64,000 nt of DNA from Paenibacillus pasadenensis. GTDB taxonomy: Bacteria > Bacillota > Bacilli > Paenibacillales > Paenibacillaceae. Below the pieces are notes generated by a model. It made no database searches and was not told the DNA's origin. It saw only the letters and a program-made list of their open reading frames with translations. The position numbers and the translations under genes were made by a program. Location: positions 1 to 64,000 of the forward strand of contig NZ_JAMBOT010000001.1 in NCBI RefSeq assembly GCF_023715725.1. The letters are read 5' to 3'. Shown in pieces: positions 42,503-50,229 of the stretch (position 1 is the stretch's first letter; each line of letters begins with the position of its first letter).

Positions 42503-42952
42503 TCAAGTCTCAGGTATAAAATTTCGGACATAGACATAGGTGTTTCCATTATCCAGCGTAAAATCAGAACCTACCTTGCTAACAATTGTCGTTGAAGGCA
42601 CATGCGTGTTTAATCTCATCTTGATCTCAAAAGATCCAATAACTTCTCTGAATCTCGTAACCACGTTGTAAGTTGCAAAGGCTTCCGTAATATAAAAATA
42701 ATCTCTTTTTACCTGGAAGGAGTAGGTGCTTTCAGGCCCAATTTCGTGCGGAGCTGGCGGGGGAGATTCGAAGTCTCCATATAAATTTGTTGAAACTAAA
42801 GTAAAACTGGGGTAATTTGCTTGGTTAATAATATCAAATCTGCGGCTGGCCTGTGGTGCAATGTTCGTGTTTCCTTCTCCTGAACTTTTACCAAAAACAC
42901 TCGTTACGATGACTAATAAAATAAACAGCACTAAAATAAAACCTGGCCTCAA
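42503..42952 (-). CDS. Putative exported or anchored protein, paralogue of the downstream gene
   Basis: The 149-aa protein has an N-terminal hydrophobic segment (FILVLFILLVIVTSVFG) that could be a signal anchor; unlike its paralogue it lacks a lipobox cysteine. The outer domain has LYGDFESPPPAPHEIGP and FQVKRDYFYI, matching the neighbour. The DNA of the two N-termini is also closely similar, indicating a tandem duplication. GGAGG lies just before the start. Function unknown. Confidence 0.65.
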   Translation of the reverse strand: MRPGFILVLFILLVIVTSVFGKSSGEGNTNIAPQASRRFDIINQANYPSFTLVSTNLYGDFESPPPAPHEIGPESTYSFQVKRDYFYITEAFATYNVVTRFREVIGSFEIKMRLNTHVPSTTIVSKVGSDFTLDNGNTYVYVRNFIPET

Positions 42953-43306
42953 TCTAACTTCCTCCTTGAATTAATTAGTTGATATATTCATATTATGAGG
43001 ATTTGGCAGAATGGTGCAGGCTTCACCTTATAGCACAAACCAATTTGAGATTACGAAATCATCCACCTGTACAAATCGAAAAGCACTTCCGGTTAGCCGG
43101 AAGTGCTTTCTGTGCTCCAAATGGGTTTCGCCTAGTCCCATACAAGGCAGTTGATTGAAGTTACTTTGATTAACCAAAACAGCGCTCATACTGTGTTCGC
43201 GAGCCTAAACCATAGACCCGTATTTCAGATAACTTAACCACCTCTAAAAGATCATTTCTGGTTGCCATTCTAATAATCATCATAGAAAGTCGCTACCAAT
43301 CCAGCG
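42953..43306. other. Intergenic region, 354 bp, no gene
   Basis: It contains the promoter side of the duplicated pair and the terminator at 43080-43109. The remainder (43110-43306) shows no ORF with a start and RBS, and no clear repeat or RNA structure. Confidence 0.5.
43080..43109 (-). terminator. Terminator of the small lipoprotein gene at 43307
   Basis: AAAGCACTTCCGG and CCGGAAGTGCTTT form a perfect 13-bp stem with loop TTAG, and a T-run on the minus strand. It lies about 200 bp after the stop at 43307. Confidence 0.8.
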
Positions 43307-43705
43307 TTATTCAACATTTGTTATGGAAATAATTTTCCATATACTTTCTGAATTTAAACGCAGCTTTACTTTATTGATTTCAATCCTTTCTTTATCATTT
43401 CTGTCCACATAGACTAATTTGACTTCTGTAGTACCTACTCCATTCTTCTCGTTTAAAATTGTAAATTCAATTTTTTGTAGCGATACAAGATCGTACTTCC
43501 TATGCTGTTGACTCATATTCGCATAGTAATCAATAATACTGCCTTCTTTGAGATCCCAATCTAGAAGCTCTTGGGACTCCTCCATCTGTCCTTGGAATAT
43601 TAATTCGTAATATTGATATACAGTATCTTCAAGTGACATTTGCTTGTTCTCACATCCCATTAATATTGTGACAAGGAAAATAGCTATCCAATTTAAATAT
43701 TTCAT
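43307..43705 (-). CDS. Small lipoprotein, NTF2/DUF4878-like
   Basis: The 132-aa protein has a lipoprotein signal (IFLVTILMGCENKQ, Cys at about residue 18). The mature part begins with a helix (SLEDTVYQYYELIFQGQMEESQ cut here by my reading into helix and turn) and then beta strands ending in ESIWKIISI, the usual order of NTF2-like DUF4878 lipoproteins. It stands alone. The codon use is A/T-rich compared with neighbours, a hint of different origin. Function unknown. Confidence 0.6.
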   Translation of the reverse strand: MKYLNWIAIFLVTILMGCENKQMSLEDTVYQYYELIFQGQMEESQELLDWDLKEGSIIDYYANMSQQHRKYDLVSLQKIEFTILNEKNGVGTTEVKLVYVDRNDKERIEINKVKLRLNSESIWKIISITNVE

Positions 43706-43801
43706 ATTAACCCTCAGTAGATCCTGATTTTTTTGTTAATACTACCAAATCCTTGCTACCAAGGCTATGGATTACGAGTTACAGAAATCCGATGGATTTA
43801 T

Positions 43802-43842
43802 AAAAAAAAAAAAGCGTATCCGGTTCGCCGGATACGCTTTTT
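43802..43842 (-). terminator. Terminator of the rhodanese gene
   Basis: AAAGCGTATCCGG and CCGGATACGCTTT form a perfect 13-bp stem with a TTCG loop (plus-strand reading), followed on the minus strand by a run of twelve T. It is 12 bp past the stop at 43854. Confidence 0.93.
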
Positions 43843-43853
43843 AAGAGGTACCA

Positions 43854-44285
43854 TCAACCAAGCAACAGAGTCTCAGCCGTATTCCCCCCCTCCACCGGAA
43901 AGCCTTCACGCCGCCAGTACTCGATTCCGCCAAGCATTTCCTTCACTTGAAAGCCTAGCTCCGCCAGCCGCAAGGCTGCCTTTGCCCCGCCATTACAAGC
44001 GGGACTCCAGCAATATACTACGATGAGCCGGTCTTTTGGCCAGTCTGCCGTAGACTCCTCGCTGATTTCTCGATAGGGGAGGTTTTGCGCTCCTGATGCA
44101 TGGCAAGCCACGTAAACATTCCTCGCTCGAACATCAAGCAGCAGAAAGTCTGCCCTTCCGTTTTTTTGATCGTGACGGACATCGGATGGATCTGTTTCCA
44201 TTGATAGCTTCGCCAAATAATGAGCCTTAATCGCTTCGGGGGCGGCGGCAGGCGTTTCAAACACAAGAGAGTACGGCGTGGTCAT
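43854..44285 (-). CDS. Rhodanese-domain protein
   Basis: The 143-aa single-domain rhodanese has the features FLLLDVRARNVYVACHASGAQ, the active-site loop VVYCWSPACNGGAKAA (Cys near residue 95) and the ending GGIEYWRREGFPVEGG. Such proteins transfer sulfane sulfur. The loop CWSPACNG has a second cysteine four residues on, resembling persulfide-handling or redox forms. RBS AAAGGAGA. It lies downstream of a LysR gene in the same direction, with its own candidate promoter between. Confidence 0.88.
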   Translation of the reverse strand: MTTPYSLVFETPAAAPEAIKAHYLAKLSMETDPSDVRHDQKNGRADFLLLDVRARNVYVACHASGAQNLPYREISEESTADWPKDRLIVVYCWSPACNGGAKAALRLAELGFQVKEMLGGIEYWRREGFPVEGGNTAETLLLG

Positions 44286-44380
44286 CGTGCATTCTCCTTT
44301 GTCTGAGCTGCCGATCCAGCAGCTCGCTCATTCGTCGTTTGTTCTGGAGAAAGCATATCATGGGCGGCGAAATAGCCGTT

Positions 44381-44396
44381 ATCGAGCGGATTCGAT
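44381..44396. promoter_or_regulatory. Candidate LysR-binding site upstream of the rhodanese gene
   Basis: ATCGA-GCGGAT-TCGAT is an interrupted palindrome of the LysR T-N11-A kind, about 100 bp upstream of the rhodanese ATG. A TATGAT/TATGCT-like -10 lies between the two on the minus strand. The adjacent lysR gene makes this plausible, but there is no direct evidence. Confidence 0.45.
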
Positions 44397-44417
44397 ACCA
44401 ACTATCGAAAAAACCGA

Positions 44418-45287
44418 TTATACGCCGAACGCTTCCAAAAAGCTTCGAAATCCCGGCGACATCCATTTTTTACGGCTGTAAATAAGCTGAATGACAAACT
44501 GGAACGATTCATCCTTCAGCCTGACAGCCGCCAGTGTGCCTTCACGCTGCTCGCGCTGCACAGCAAGTCCAGGCAGAAGCGCAATGCCTAGCCCGTGCTG
44601 GACGCATTGTTTAATGGCTTCGACACTGCCCAGCTCGCAGGAAATACGGGCCTCCGTGCCGGTTTCCTTCAACCGCCGAAGCAGCTGCCCCCGATACGTG
44701 CAGCCGTGTTCGGTCAATACAAGCGACTCGCCGGCAAGCTCCGTTACGGCAGCAGAGCGCTGGCGGGCCAGCCGGTGATCCGGCGGACAGACGATGACGA
44801 GGGTTTCCTCGCGCAGCGCTGCAGCCGAAAGCTCGGGATCAAGCAGCAGCGGATCAAGAATAAACGCTGCATCAAGCATTCCGGATTTTACTCCGCGAAT
44901 AAGCTCCGGTTCGTTTCCGGGCTGAAGCGTAATGTATGCTTGGGGCTGACCCGCACGGTACGCCTGCATATAGGGCGGCAAATAATAGGACGCGAGCGTT
45001 TCAATGGAACCGATCGTTAAACTGCCGCCGGAGGCCGAGGCGACAGCTTCAAGTGATTCGCTGTACAACCGCAGTATCTCATTGGCGTACTCCAATAGCT
45101 TCTCGCCAGCGGCTGTCAGCCCCATCGCTCTTCCCCGCCGCTCCAGAAGCACGGCTCGATATGTCTCCTCCAGCTTCTGAATTTGAGCTGTAACGCTTGA
45201 TTGGGCATATCCCAGCTGCTCAGCAGCTTTTGTATAACTTCCGCAGACCGCCACCTCCCGGAAGCTGCGCAGACAGGTTAACTCCAT
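44418..45287 (-). CDS. LysR-family transcriptional regulator
   Basis: The 289-aa protein starts with a LysR winged helix (MELTCLRSFREVAVCGSYTK, then AEQLGYAQSSVTAQIQKLEE), followed by the substrate-binding fold (from about residue 90). The longer frame to 45311 is discarded because ATG 45287 has GGGGGGAG upstream. Two cysteines in the effector domain (VIVCPPDH, EHGCTYRG) are reminiscent of redox or metabolite sensing. Its likely target is the rhodanese gene directly downstream. Confidence 0.9.
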   Translation of the reverse strand: MELTCLRSFREVAVCGSYTKAAEQLGYAQSSVTAQIQKLEETYRAVLLERRGRAMGLTAAGEKLLEYANEILRLYSESLEAVASASGGSLTIGSIETLASYYLPPYMQAYRAGQPQAYITLQPGNEPELIRGVKSGMLDAAFILDPLLLDPELSAAALREETLVIVCPPDHRLARQRSAAVTELAGESLVLTEHGCTYRGQLLRRLKETGTEARISCELGSVEAIKQCVQHGLGIALLPGLAVQREQREGTLAAVRLKDESFQFVIQLIYSRKKWMSPGFRSFLEAFGV

Positions 45288-45312
45288 GCCTCTCCCCCCC
45301 TCATAAGACAAT

Positions 45313-45343
45313 CCGCCCGGATACCTCGTCGGCGTCCGGGCGG
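45313..45343 (-). terminator. Hairpin after the YebC-family gene
   Basis: CCGCCCGGA (45313-45321) pairs with TCCGGGCGG (45335-45343). The minus-strand tail (ATTGTCTT) is only weakly T-rich. It lies 10 bp past the stop at 45353. Confidence 0.6.
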
Positions 45344-45352
45344 AAAGTAATC

Positions 45353-46072
45353 TTATTCTGCAAATTCCACGTTGTGGTAAACCTGCTGAACGTCCTCGAG
45401 GTCCTCCAGCGTGTCGATAATTTTCTCGAATTGAGTCTGCGCGTCTGCAGGCAGCGTCACGTCGTTCTGTGCCAGCATCGTCAGCTCAGCAACAGTGAAC
45501 TCGGTAATGCCGGCAGCCTTCAGCGCTTCCTGAACGGCGTGGAACTGATCCGGCTCCGCGTAAACGAGCACATCCTCGTCTTCCTCGACGATATCGCGAA
45601 CTCCTACGTCCGCTTCCAGCATCAGCTCCATAATTTCATCCAGCGATTTGCCGGTGACGCCAAATACAGCGGTAGCGTCGAACATGTAAGCAACAGAGCC
45701 GTTTACGCCCATGTTGCCGCCGTTTTTGCTGAATGCGGCGCGGACTGCGGATGCGGTGCGGTTAACGTTATTCGTCAGCGCATCGACGATTACCATGGAG
45801 CCGTTCGGGCCAAAGCCCTCGTACCGCAGCTCCTCGTAAATTTCGTCGGAGCTTCCCTTTGCCTTTTCAATGGCGCGGTCGATAATTGCCTTTGGCACAT
45901 TGTACGTTTTGGCCCGCTCCAGCACGACCTTAAGCGCGCGGTTGGATTCCGGGTCCGGCTCGCCTTTACGCGCGGCTACGTAAATTTCCAGACCGAACTT
46001 GGCGTAAATACGGCTTGTATTGGCGTCCTTGGACGCTTTCTTTTCTTTGATATTATTCCATTTGCGACCCAT
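45353..46072 (-). CDS. YebC/PmpR-family protein (YeeI-like)
   Basis: The 239-aa protein is full length, with the family pattern [20 protein letters not shown] at the start, [35 protein letters not shown] and NGSVAYMFD. YebC-family proteins were described as DNA-binding regulators, and more recent work links them to relief of ribosome stalling at proline stretches. The MGRKWNNIK start is the Firmicutes YeeI variant. It is a single gene with no obvious partner. Confidence 0.93.
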   Translation of the reverse strand: MGRKWNNIKEKKASKDANTSRIYAKFGLEIYVAARKGEPDPESNRALKVVLERAKTYNVPKAIIDRAIEKAKGSSDEIYEELRYEGFGPNGSMVIVDALTNNVNRTASAVRAAFSKNGGNMGVNGSVAYMFDATAVFGVTGKSLDEIMELMLEADVGVRDIVEEDEDVLVYAEPDQFHAVQEALKAAGITEFTVAELTMLAQNDVTLPADAQTQFEKIIDTLEDLEDVQQVYHNVEFAE

Positions 46073-46192
46073 ATTGAACCCGCTTTCCGGTTAAAGTTTT
46101 CCTGTCTATTATAACGAGATCGCTGCTGTCAGGACAAGCCTGCTCTCAAACCTTGCTGCCCTAAATGCCTCACATTTCGATAAAATACCAAA

Positions 46193-46216
46193 AGTCCAGC
46201 CCCGAAGGGCCGGACT
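46193..46216 (-). terminator. Terminator of the DUF1801 gene
   Basis: AGTCCAGCCC and GGGCCGGACT pair around a CGAA tetraloop with one non-canonical or wobble position. The minus-strand tail is TTTTGGTATTTT. Confidence 0.75.
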
Positions 46217-46283
46217 CATCATGATGGTACAGTAAAAGGGGCTGTCGAAATAGCCGTATTGCGGTCCCGACATAAAAACGGGA

Positions 46284-46685
46284 TTACTTGTTTTTCTTTT
46301 TGGCAGGGTTAGCTTTTGCAGATGCCTTGGCCCGATTTTGCGCTACTCGGTATTCAACAATTCTGCGGATTAAATCCATCGGAAGAGCTGTGCCTATCGG
46401 AAATTGCAGCGTCCCTTTTGCTTTGTGGTACGGTTCCAGTTCTTCCTTGAAGGCTTCGATTCCGCTTGGTGCCGGATAAAAACCGATATGGTTTTTAAAC
46501 GCAGCGAAATGCACCAGATTTCCGTACAGCTCAAAGGTTGGCATCCCGTAGCTGATCTTTTCCTTTGCGTCCGGCACCGTTTCCCGAATGAGGCCGCGGA
46601 TGGATTGAAGAATTTCCTGAATACCAGGCTCAAACTGAGAGATGTATTCATCGATTGATCCCTTAGCGGTTTTGGATTGTGTCAT
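46284..46685 (-). CDS. DUF1801 / YdhG-like protein
   Basis: The 133-aa cytoplasmic protein has the DUF1801 pattern: IDEYISQFEPGIQEILQSIR, KISYGMPTFELYGNLVHFAA, HIGFYPAPSGIEAF and GTLQFPIGTALP. Members have been proposed as intracellular iron chaperones (YdhG/frataxin-like fold), but function is unsettled. ATG 46685 has AAAGGAGAG upstream; the longer start at 46712 lacks an RBS. The C-terminus is Lys/Ala-rich. Confidence 0.85.
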   Translation of the reverse strand: MTQSKTAKGSIDEYISQFEPGIQEILQSIRGLIRETVPDAKEKISYGMPTFELYGNLVHFAAFKNHIGFYPAPSGIEAFKEELEPYHKAKGTLQFPIGTALPMDLIRRIVEYRVAQNRAKASAKANPAKKKNK

Positions 46686-46732
46686 GCGGACGGCTCTCCT
46701 TTGCACTCGCAATTATTTACCCAGATTATACA

Positions 46733-46769
46733 ACAAAAACAAGCCGACTCCTATTTGGGAATCGGCTTG
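46733..46769 (-). terminator. Terminator of the second sugar ABC operon
   Basis: CAAGCCGA and TCGGCTTG arms with an imperfect extension (CTCC/GGGA) are followed on the minus strand by TTTTTGTTG. It is about 40 bp past the permease stop at 46808. Confidence 0.8.
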
Positions 46770-46807
46770 CCCGTTGCAAAGCTGCATTGTAAACCATTGC
46801 ACTAAAT

Positions 46808-47641
46808 CTAGCCCTTTACCGCTCCCGCAATTCCCTCCACGAAATATCGCTGCAGCGCGATAAACACAATCATTACCGGCAAAAGCGCGATGGAAGCGGC
46901 AGCCGTCAGTCCGGTATAATCCGATTGATATTGCCCGATGAAGGAGAACATGCCTACGCTGAGCGTGCGCAAATCCGGCGTATTGAGCGTGAAGATAAGC
47001 GGCGTCAGGAAGGAGTTCCACGTCCACATGAACTGCATCAGTATCGTGGTCGCAATGATCGGCGTGGAGAGCGGCAGCATAATTCGGAAAAAGGTTCGCA
47101 GAAAACCCGCTCCGTCGATTTCCGCCGATTCCTCCAGTTCACCCGGCATGCCTTTGAAATGGGCGGTGAACAGCAGAATAAACAGAATTTGCGCGCCGCC
47201 CGCCTCCGCCAAAATAACGCCCGGCATCGAGTTCAGCAGTCCCAGCTGCTTGATTAGCATATAGATCGGGATGATCGTGTAGCCTTTGGGAATAAAGATC
47301 GTTGAAGTGATGATGAACAGAAACAGCGTTCTGCCTTTAAAATTAACGCGTCCCAGCGCATACCCGCATAAAGCGCTGGTAACAACAACAATGGCCACAA
47401 CCGCAACGGTCAGCACGATGGAATTGTTGAAATACGTGGAGAAATTGGCAACCTCCCAAGCGCGCTTGTAATTGCTCCATTGGATCGCATCCGGTATCAG
47501 ATCAAGCCCGCCGCCGAGATACTCCCTGTTGCTCTTGAACGAGGAGGAAAGCATCCACACAAAAGGGAAAATCCAGATGATGCCAAACAGAATGAGCAGC
47601 GCATGCGTAGAAAGCCGGGTTATTCTGCTGTTCATCGTCAT
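46808..47641 (-). CDS. CUT1 ABC transporter permease (AraQ/MalG type)
   Basis: This 277-aa membrane protein has six segments and the EAA loop EESAEIDGAGFLRTFFRIMLP, with the family ending RYFVEGIAGAVKG. Its start overlaps the stop of the partner permease by 4 bp. It is the last gene of the lipoprotein-permease-permease operon. No ATPase gene is present here, so a shared MsmX-type ATPase is needed. Confidence 0.9.
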   Translation of the reverse strand: MTMNSRITRLSTHALLILFGIIWIFPFVWMLSSSFKSNREYLGGGLDLIPDAIQWSNYKRAWEVANFSTYFNNSIVLTVAVVAIVVVTSALCGYALGRVNFKGRTLFLFIITSTIFIPKGYTIIPIYMLIKQLGLLNSMPGVILAEAGGAQILFILLFTAHFKGMPGELEESAEIDGAGFLRTFFRIMLPLSTPIIATTILMQFMWTWNSFLTPLIFTLNTPDLRTLSVGMFSFIGQYQSDYTGLTAAASIALLPVMIVFIALQRYFVEGIAGAVKG

Positions 47642-48588
47642 TTCCCTCCTTTGGCGTTTGCGGTTTTGACGATCCAGCCGAGCAGCAGTGATACGGCGAA
47701 GATCGATAGGCCGAAAAAGATTCCCGCTGCAGACGCATAGCCAATGGACGGAATTCCGGCAAATGCCGTGGTGTAAATATAGAGATCAACCGTCTGCGTA
47801 GCTATGCCGGGACCTCCGTCCGTCATGACCTTGACGAGATCAAAGGCATGCAGGCCGTCCACGACGGACAGCATCAAAATAACGGCACCAACCGGCATGA
47901 TGAGCGGAATCGTAATATACCATAACGTCTGCCTGCGATTGGCTCCGTCAATCATGGCCGCTTCATACACTTCGTTCGGAATGGATTGCAGTCCTGCGAG
48001 GAAATACACGAGCTTGATGCCAAGCCATTTCCAGGAGCTGATCAACGCAATGGTGAACAGCGCATAGTCCATGCTGGACAGCCAAGGAACCGGTTTTTCA
48101 ATGAGGTTGAGCATCATCAGCGCTTCGTTAAATACTCCGTTTCTCTGGCCGAAGATATAACGCATGACAGCGGCCACTACGGCAGACGAGGTTACAACCG
48201 GCAGAAAATACGTTGTGCGGTAAAGCACCTTCAGTCTCAGCTTGGGACTGTTCAGCACTAACGCCAGCAGCAGAGCAGCGGGAAGCTGCGTAACAACGGT
48301 CGTAAGCATGAACAGGAAGCTGTTTTTGTACGCATTCCAGAAAATATGGTCCGACATCAGCTCGCCGTAATATTTCAATCCGACGAAATTTTCGCGCGGT
48401 CCGATGCCGTTCCATTCATACATGGAATAGACGTAGCTCATGACGATGGGATAAGCGACAAAAGCCATAAACATAATCGTTTGAGGCAAAATAAACACGT
48501 AGGCCCAAAGCTTCTTTTGTGTTTCGCGCTTTAATAACCTGCTGTAAGTTCGATCCGTTTGCGATGCTGTGTTTACTGCTCTGGACAT
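47638..48588 (-). CDS. CUT1 ABC transporter permease (AraP/MalF type)
   Basis: This membrane protein of 316 aa has six segments and the EAA loop EAAMIDGANRRQTLWYITIP. ATG 48588 is preceded by GGAGGG; the upstream Met at 48609 lacks an RBS. The N-terminal hydrophilic tail (about 30 residues) contains several basic residues, as in AraP-like partners. It is located 51 bp after the binding-protein stop. Confidence 0.9.
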   Translation of the reverse strand: MSRAVNTASQTDRTYSRLLKRETQKKLWAYVFILPQTIMFMAFVAYPIVMSYVYSMYEWNGIGPRENFVGLKYYGELMSDHIFWNAYKNSFLFMLTTVVTQLPAALLLALVLNSPKLRLKVLYRTTYFLPVVTSSAVVAAVMRYIFGQRNGVFNEALMMLNLIEKPVPWLSSMDYALFTIALISSWKWLGIKLVYFLAGLQSIPNEVYEAAMIDGANRRQTLWYITIPLIMPVGAVILMLSVVDGLHAFDLVKVMTDGGPGIATQTVDLYIYTTAFAGIPSIGYASAAGIFFGLSIFAVSLLLGWIVKTANAKGGK

Positions 48589-48639
48589 AGGATCCAACCC
48601 TCCACACATTTAAGATGGTCTAGTGGGAGCCATCCCGCT

Positions 48640-50118
48640 TTATTTCAATTCTTCGTATTTCTTCATGCTGTAATCTTCCGAGATGTTCCAGTTGGCGAAC
48701 TTCCAGTTGTCCTTGCTCGAGCCCTCCACCTTGTTCAGCGCAGCCTCGAACTGCTCTTGCGTCATTTTTCCATACTGGTCAAACGCTTTAGCCAAATCGT
48801 AGCTGTCGCTGCTCATATACTGCTGAATCATTTTGCCCAGCGACTCCTTGATCGGCTGCGATCTAATGTCCGTCATGACCTGCGCCTCGGCGCTGTTGCG
48901 GACAAGCGGTGAAGGCTGCAGACGTACCGTGTCGTTTACGAGCTTGATATAATCCTTGAACTGCGGCGAAATGTTCAGGTTAGCGTCGTTGTTAACGCTG
49001 GCGATCGGCGACAGGTTTTGCTGGTTTTTAACTAACAGCGGGTAGTATTCTTTCGTAAAATGGTCCAGCAGCTTTTTGACGGCTTCTTTGTTCTCGGTTT
49101 TGCTGGACAGGTAAAACGGGTTCGGCGATCCTCCCCATGTTCCGGCTACGACTGGATTGCTTTTGGCTGGAAGCGCGGCAACGCCGAAGTCAAGATCCGG
49201 ATAATCGTTCAGGAATGTCCGCAGGAACCAATATCCCGTCATCGTGAAGGCCGCGTTGCCTTCTCCGAATTGGGCGGCTGCGGTTGGCGGGTCCATGAGC
49301 AGGTAATCGGGCAGCATTAATTCGTCGTCGATAAAACGTTTGATAAAGGCATTCGACTCTACCAGCGCGTCTTTATCAAATAGGCTGCCGTCCTTGAAGT
49401 TAAAGAAAAAGCGCTCGCCGTTAAGCACAAACGTATTGTCATAACTGACGCTCGTCGCCAGGAGCTGGCTTAATACGTTGTTGAACCAATCGGCCTTCAT
49501 CGGCTGTGCGAGACCAAAGGATTTGCCCTCCGTATGCTCCTGAATGGTTTTAGCCTGCGCGTAAAGCTCATTCCATGTTTTGGGCGGCGCTTCAGGATCA
49601 AGTCCGGCGTCCTTCATCAGTTTTTTATTGTAGTAGAGAATGATGCGCGGATCTTTAAAGGAGGAATCCGGGAAGCCGTACGGCTGGCCGTCAATGGAAG
49701 TGACGCCCTCCCACCAGGTTCCCTCATCAAATTGTTTGGTGAATGCCTCATCAACCGGGAGCGGCTGAATGAGGTTGTTCTCTTTCAGCTGGTACATATT
49801 CATCTGATCGAAAGGCTGGAACAAATCCGGCAGTTCTCCGCCGTTAACAGCCGCCTGCATGGCCGGATTGTACTGGTCCGGATTGAAGCTTACAATTTCC
49901 ACGTTAATGTCCGGGTTCGCTTTGTTAAAGCTGTCTACAGCCTCTTGAAAATACGGAAGGTTGTCCCATGTCCGAATCCACATCGTCAGCTTAGTCGTTT
50001 TGACGGCTTCTTCCTTACCTGCATTGTTGACCGGCTCCTCGCCGGAGCCGCTGCTGCAAGCAGGTAAAAGCATTGAAGCGGCAAGCAGGCTTGCCAGAGC
50101 TAGACGTTTCTTTTTCAT
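48640..50118 (-). CDS. Sugar ABC transporter substrate-binding lipoprotein
   Basis: The 492-aa family 1 extracellular solute-binding protein has a lipobox (LLPAC, Cys at about residue 21) followed by a Ser/Gly linker. Typical features are TKLTMWIRTWDNLPYFQEAV near the start, INVEIVSF and the hinge-region NAAFTMTGYWFL. GGGGGGAC precedes the ATG. Regulation by the divergent kinase/regulator pair at 50230-52983 is likely from position. Ligand unknown. Confidence 0.9.
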   Translation of the reverse strand: MKKKRLALASLLAASMLLPACSSGSGEEPVNNAGKEEAVKTTKLTMWIRTWDNLPYFQEAVDSFNKANPDINVEIVSFNPDQYNPAMQAAVNGGELPDLFQPFDQMNMYQLKENNLIQPLPVDEAFTKQFDEGTWWEGVTSIDGQPYGFPDSSFKDPRIILYYNKKLMKDAGLDPEAPPKTWNELYAQAKTIQEHTEGKSFGLAQPMKADWFNNVLSQLLATSVSYDNTFVLNGERFFFNFKDGSLFDKDALVESNAFIKRFIDDELMLPDYLLMDPPTAAAQFGEGNAAFTMTGYWFLRTFLNDYPDLDFGVAALPAKSNPVVAGTWGGSPNPFYLSSKTENKEAVKKLLDHFTKEYYPLLVKNQQNLSPIASVNNDANLNISPQFKDYIKLVNDTVRLQPSPLVRNSAEAQVMTDIRSQPIKESLGKMIQQYMSSDSYDLAKAFDQYGKMTQEQFEAALNKVEGSSKDNWKFANWNISEDYSMKKYEELK

Positions 50119-50229
50119 CTTTTTGTCCCCCCAGATATGCGTTCATGTTGCTTGAAGTAAGTATAATACGTAAGCGCATTCATCGATAACGAGGAGAAGT
50201 TTGCATCAGGTGGGGGATTATTAACATTA

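Noticed and set aside
45197..46114. 305-aa plus-strand ORF
   Set aside because: Antisense of the YebC-family gene, whose protein is a clear full-length family member.
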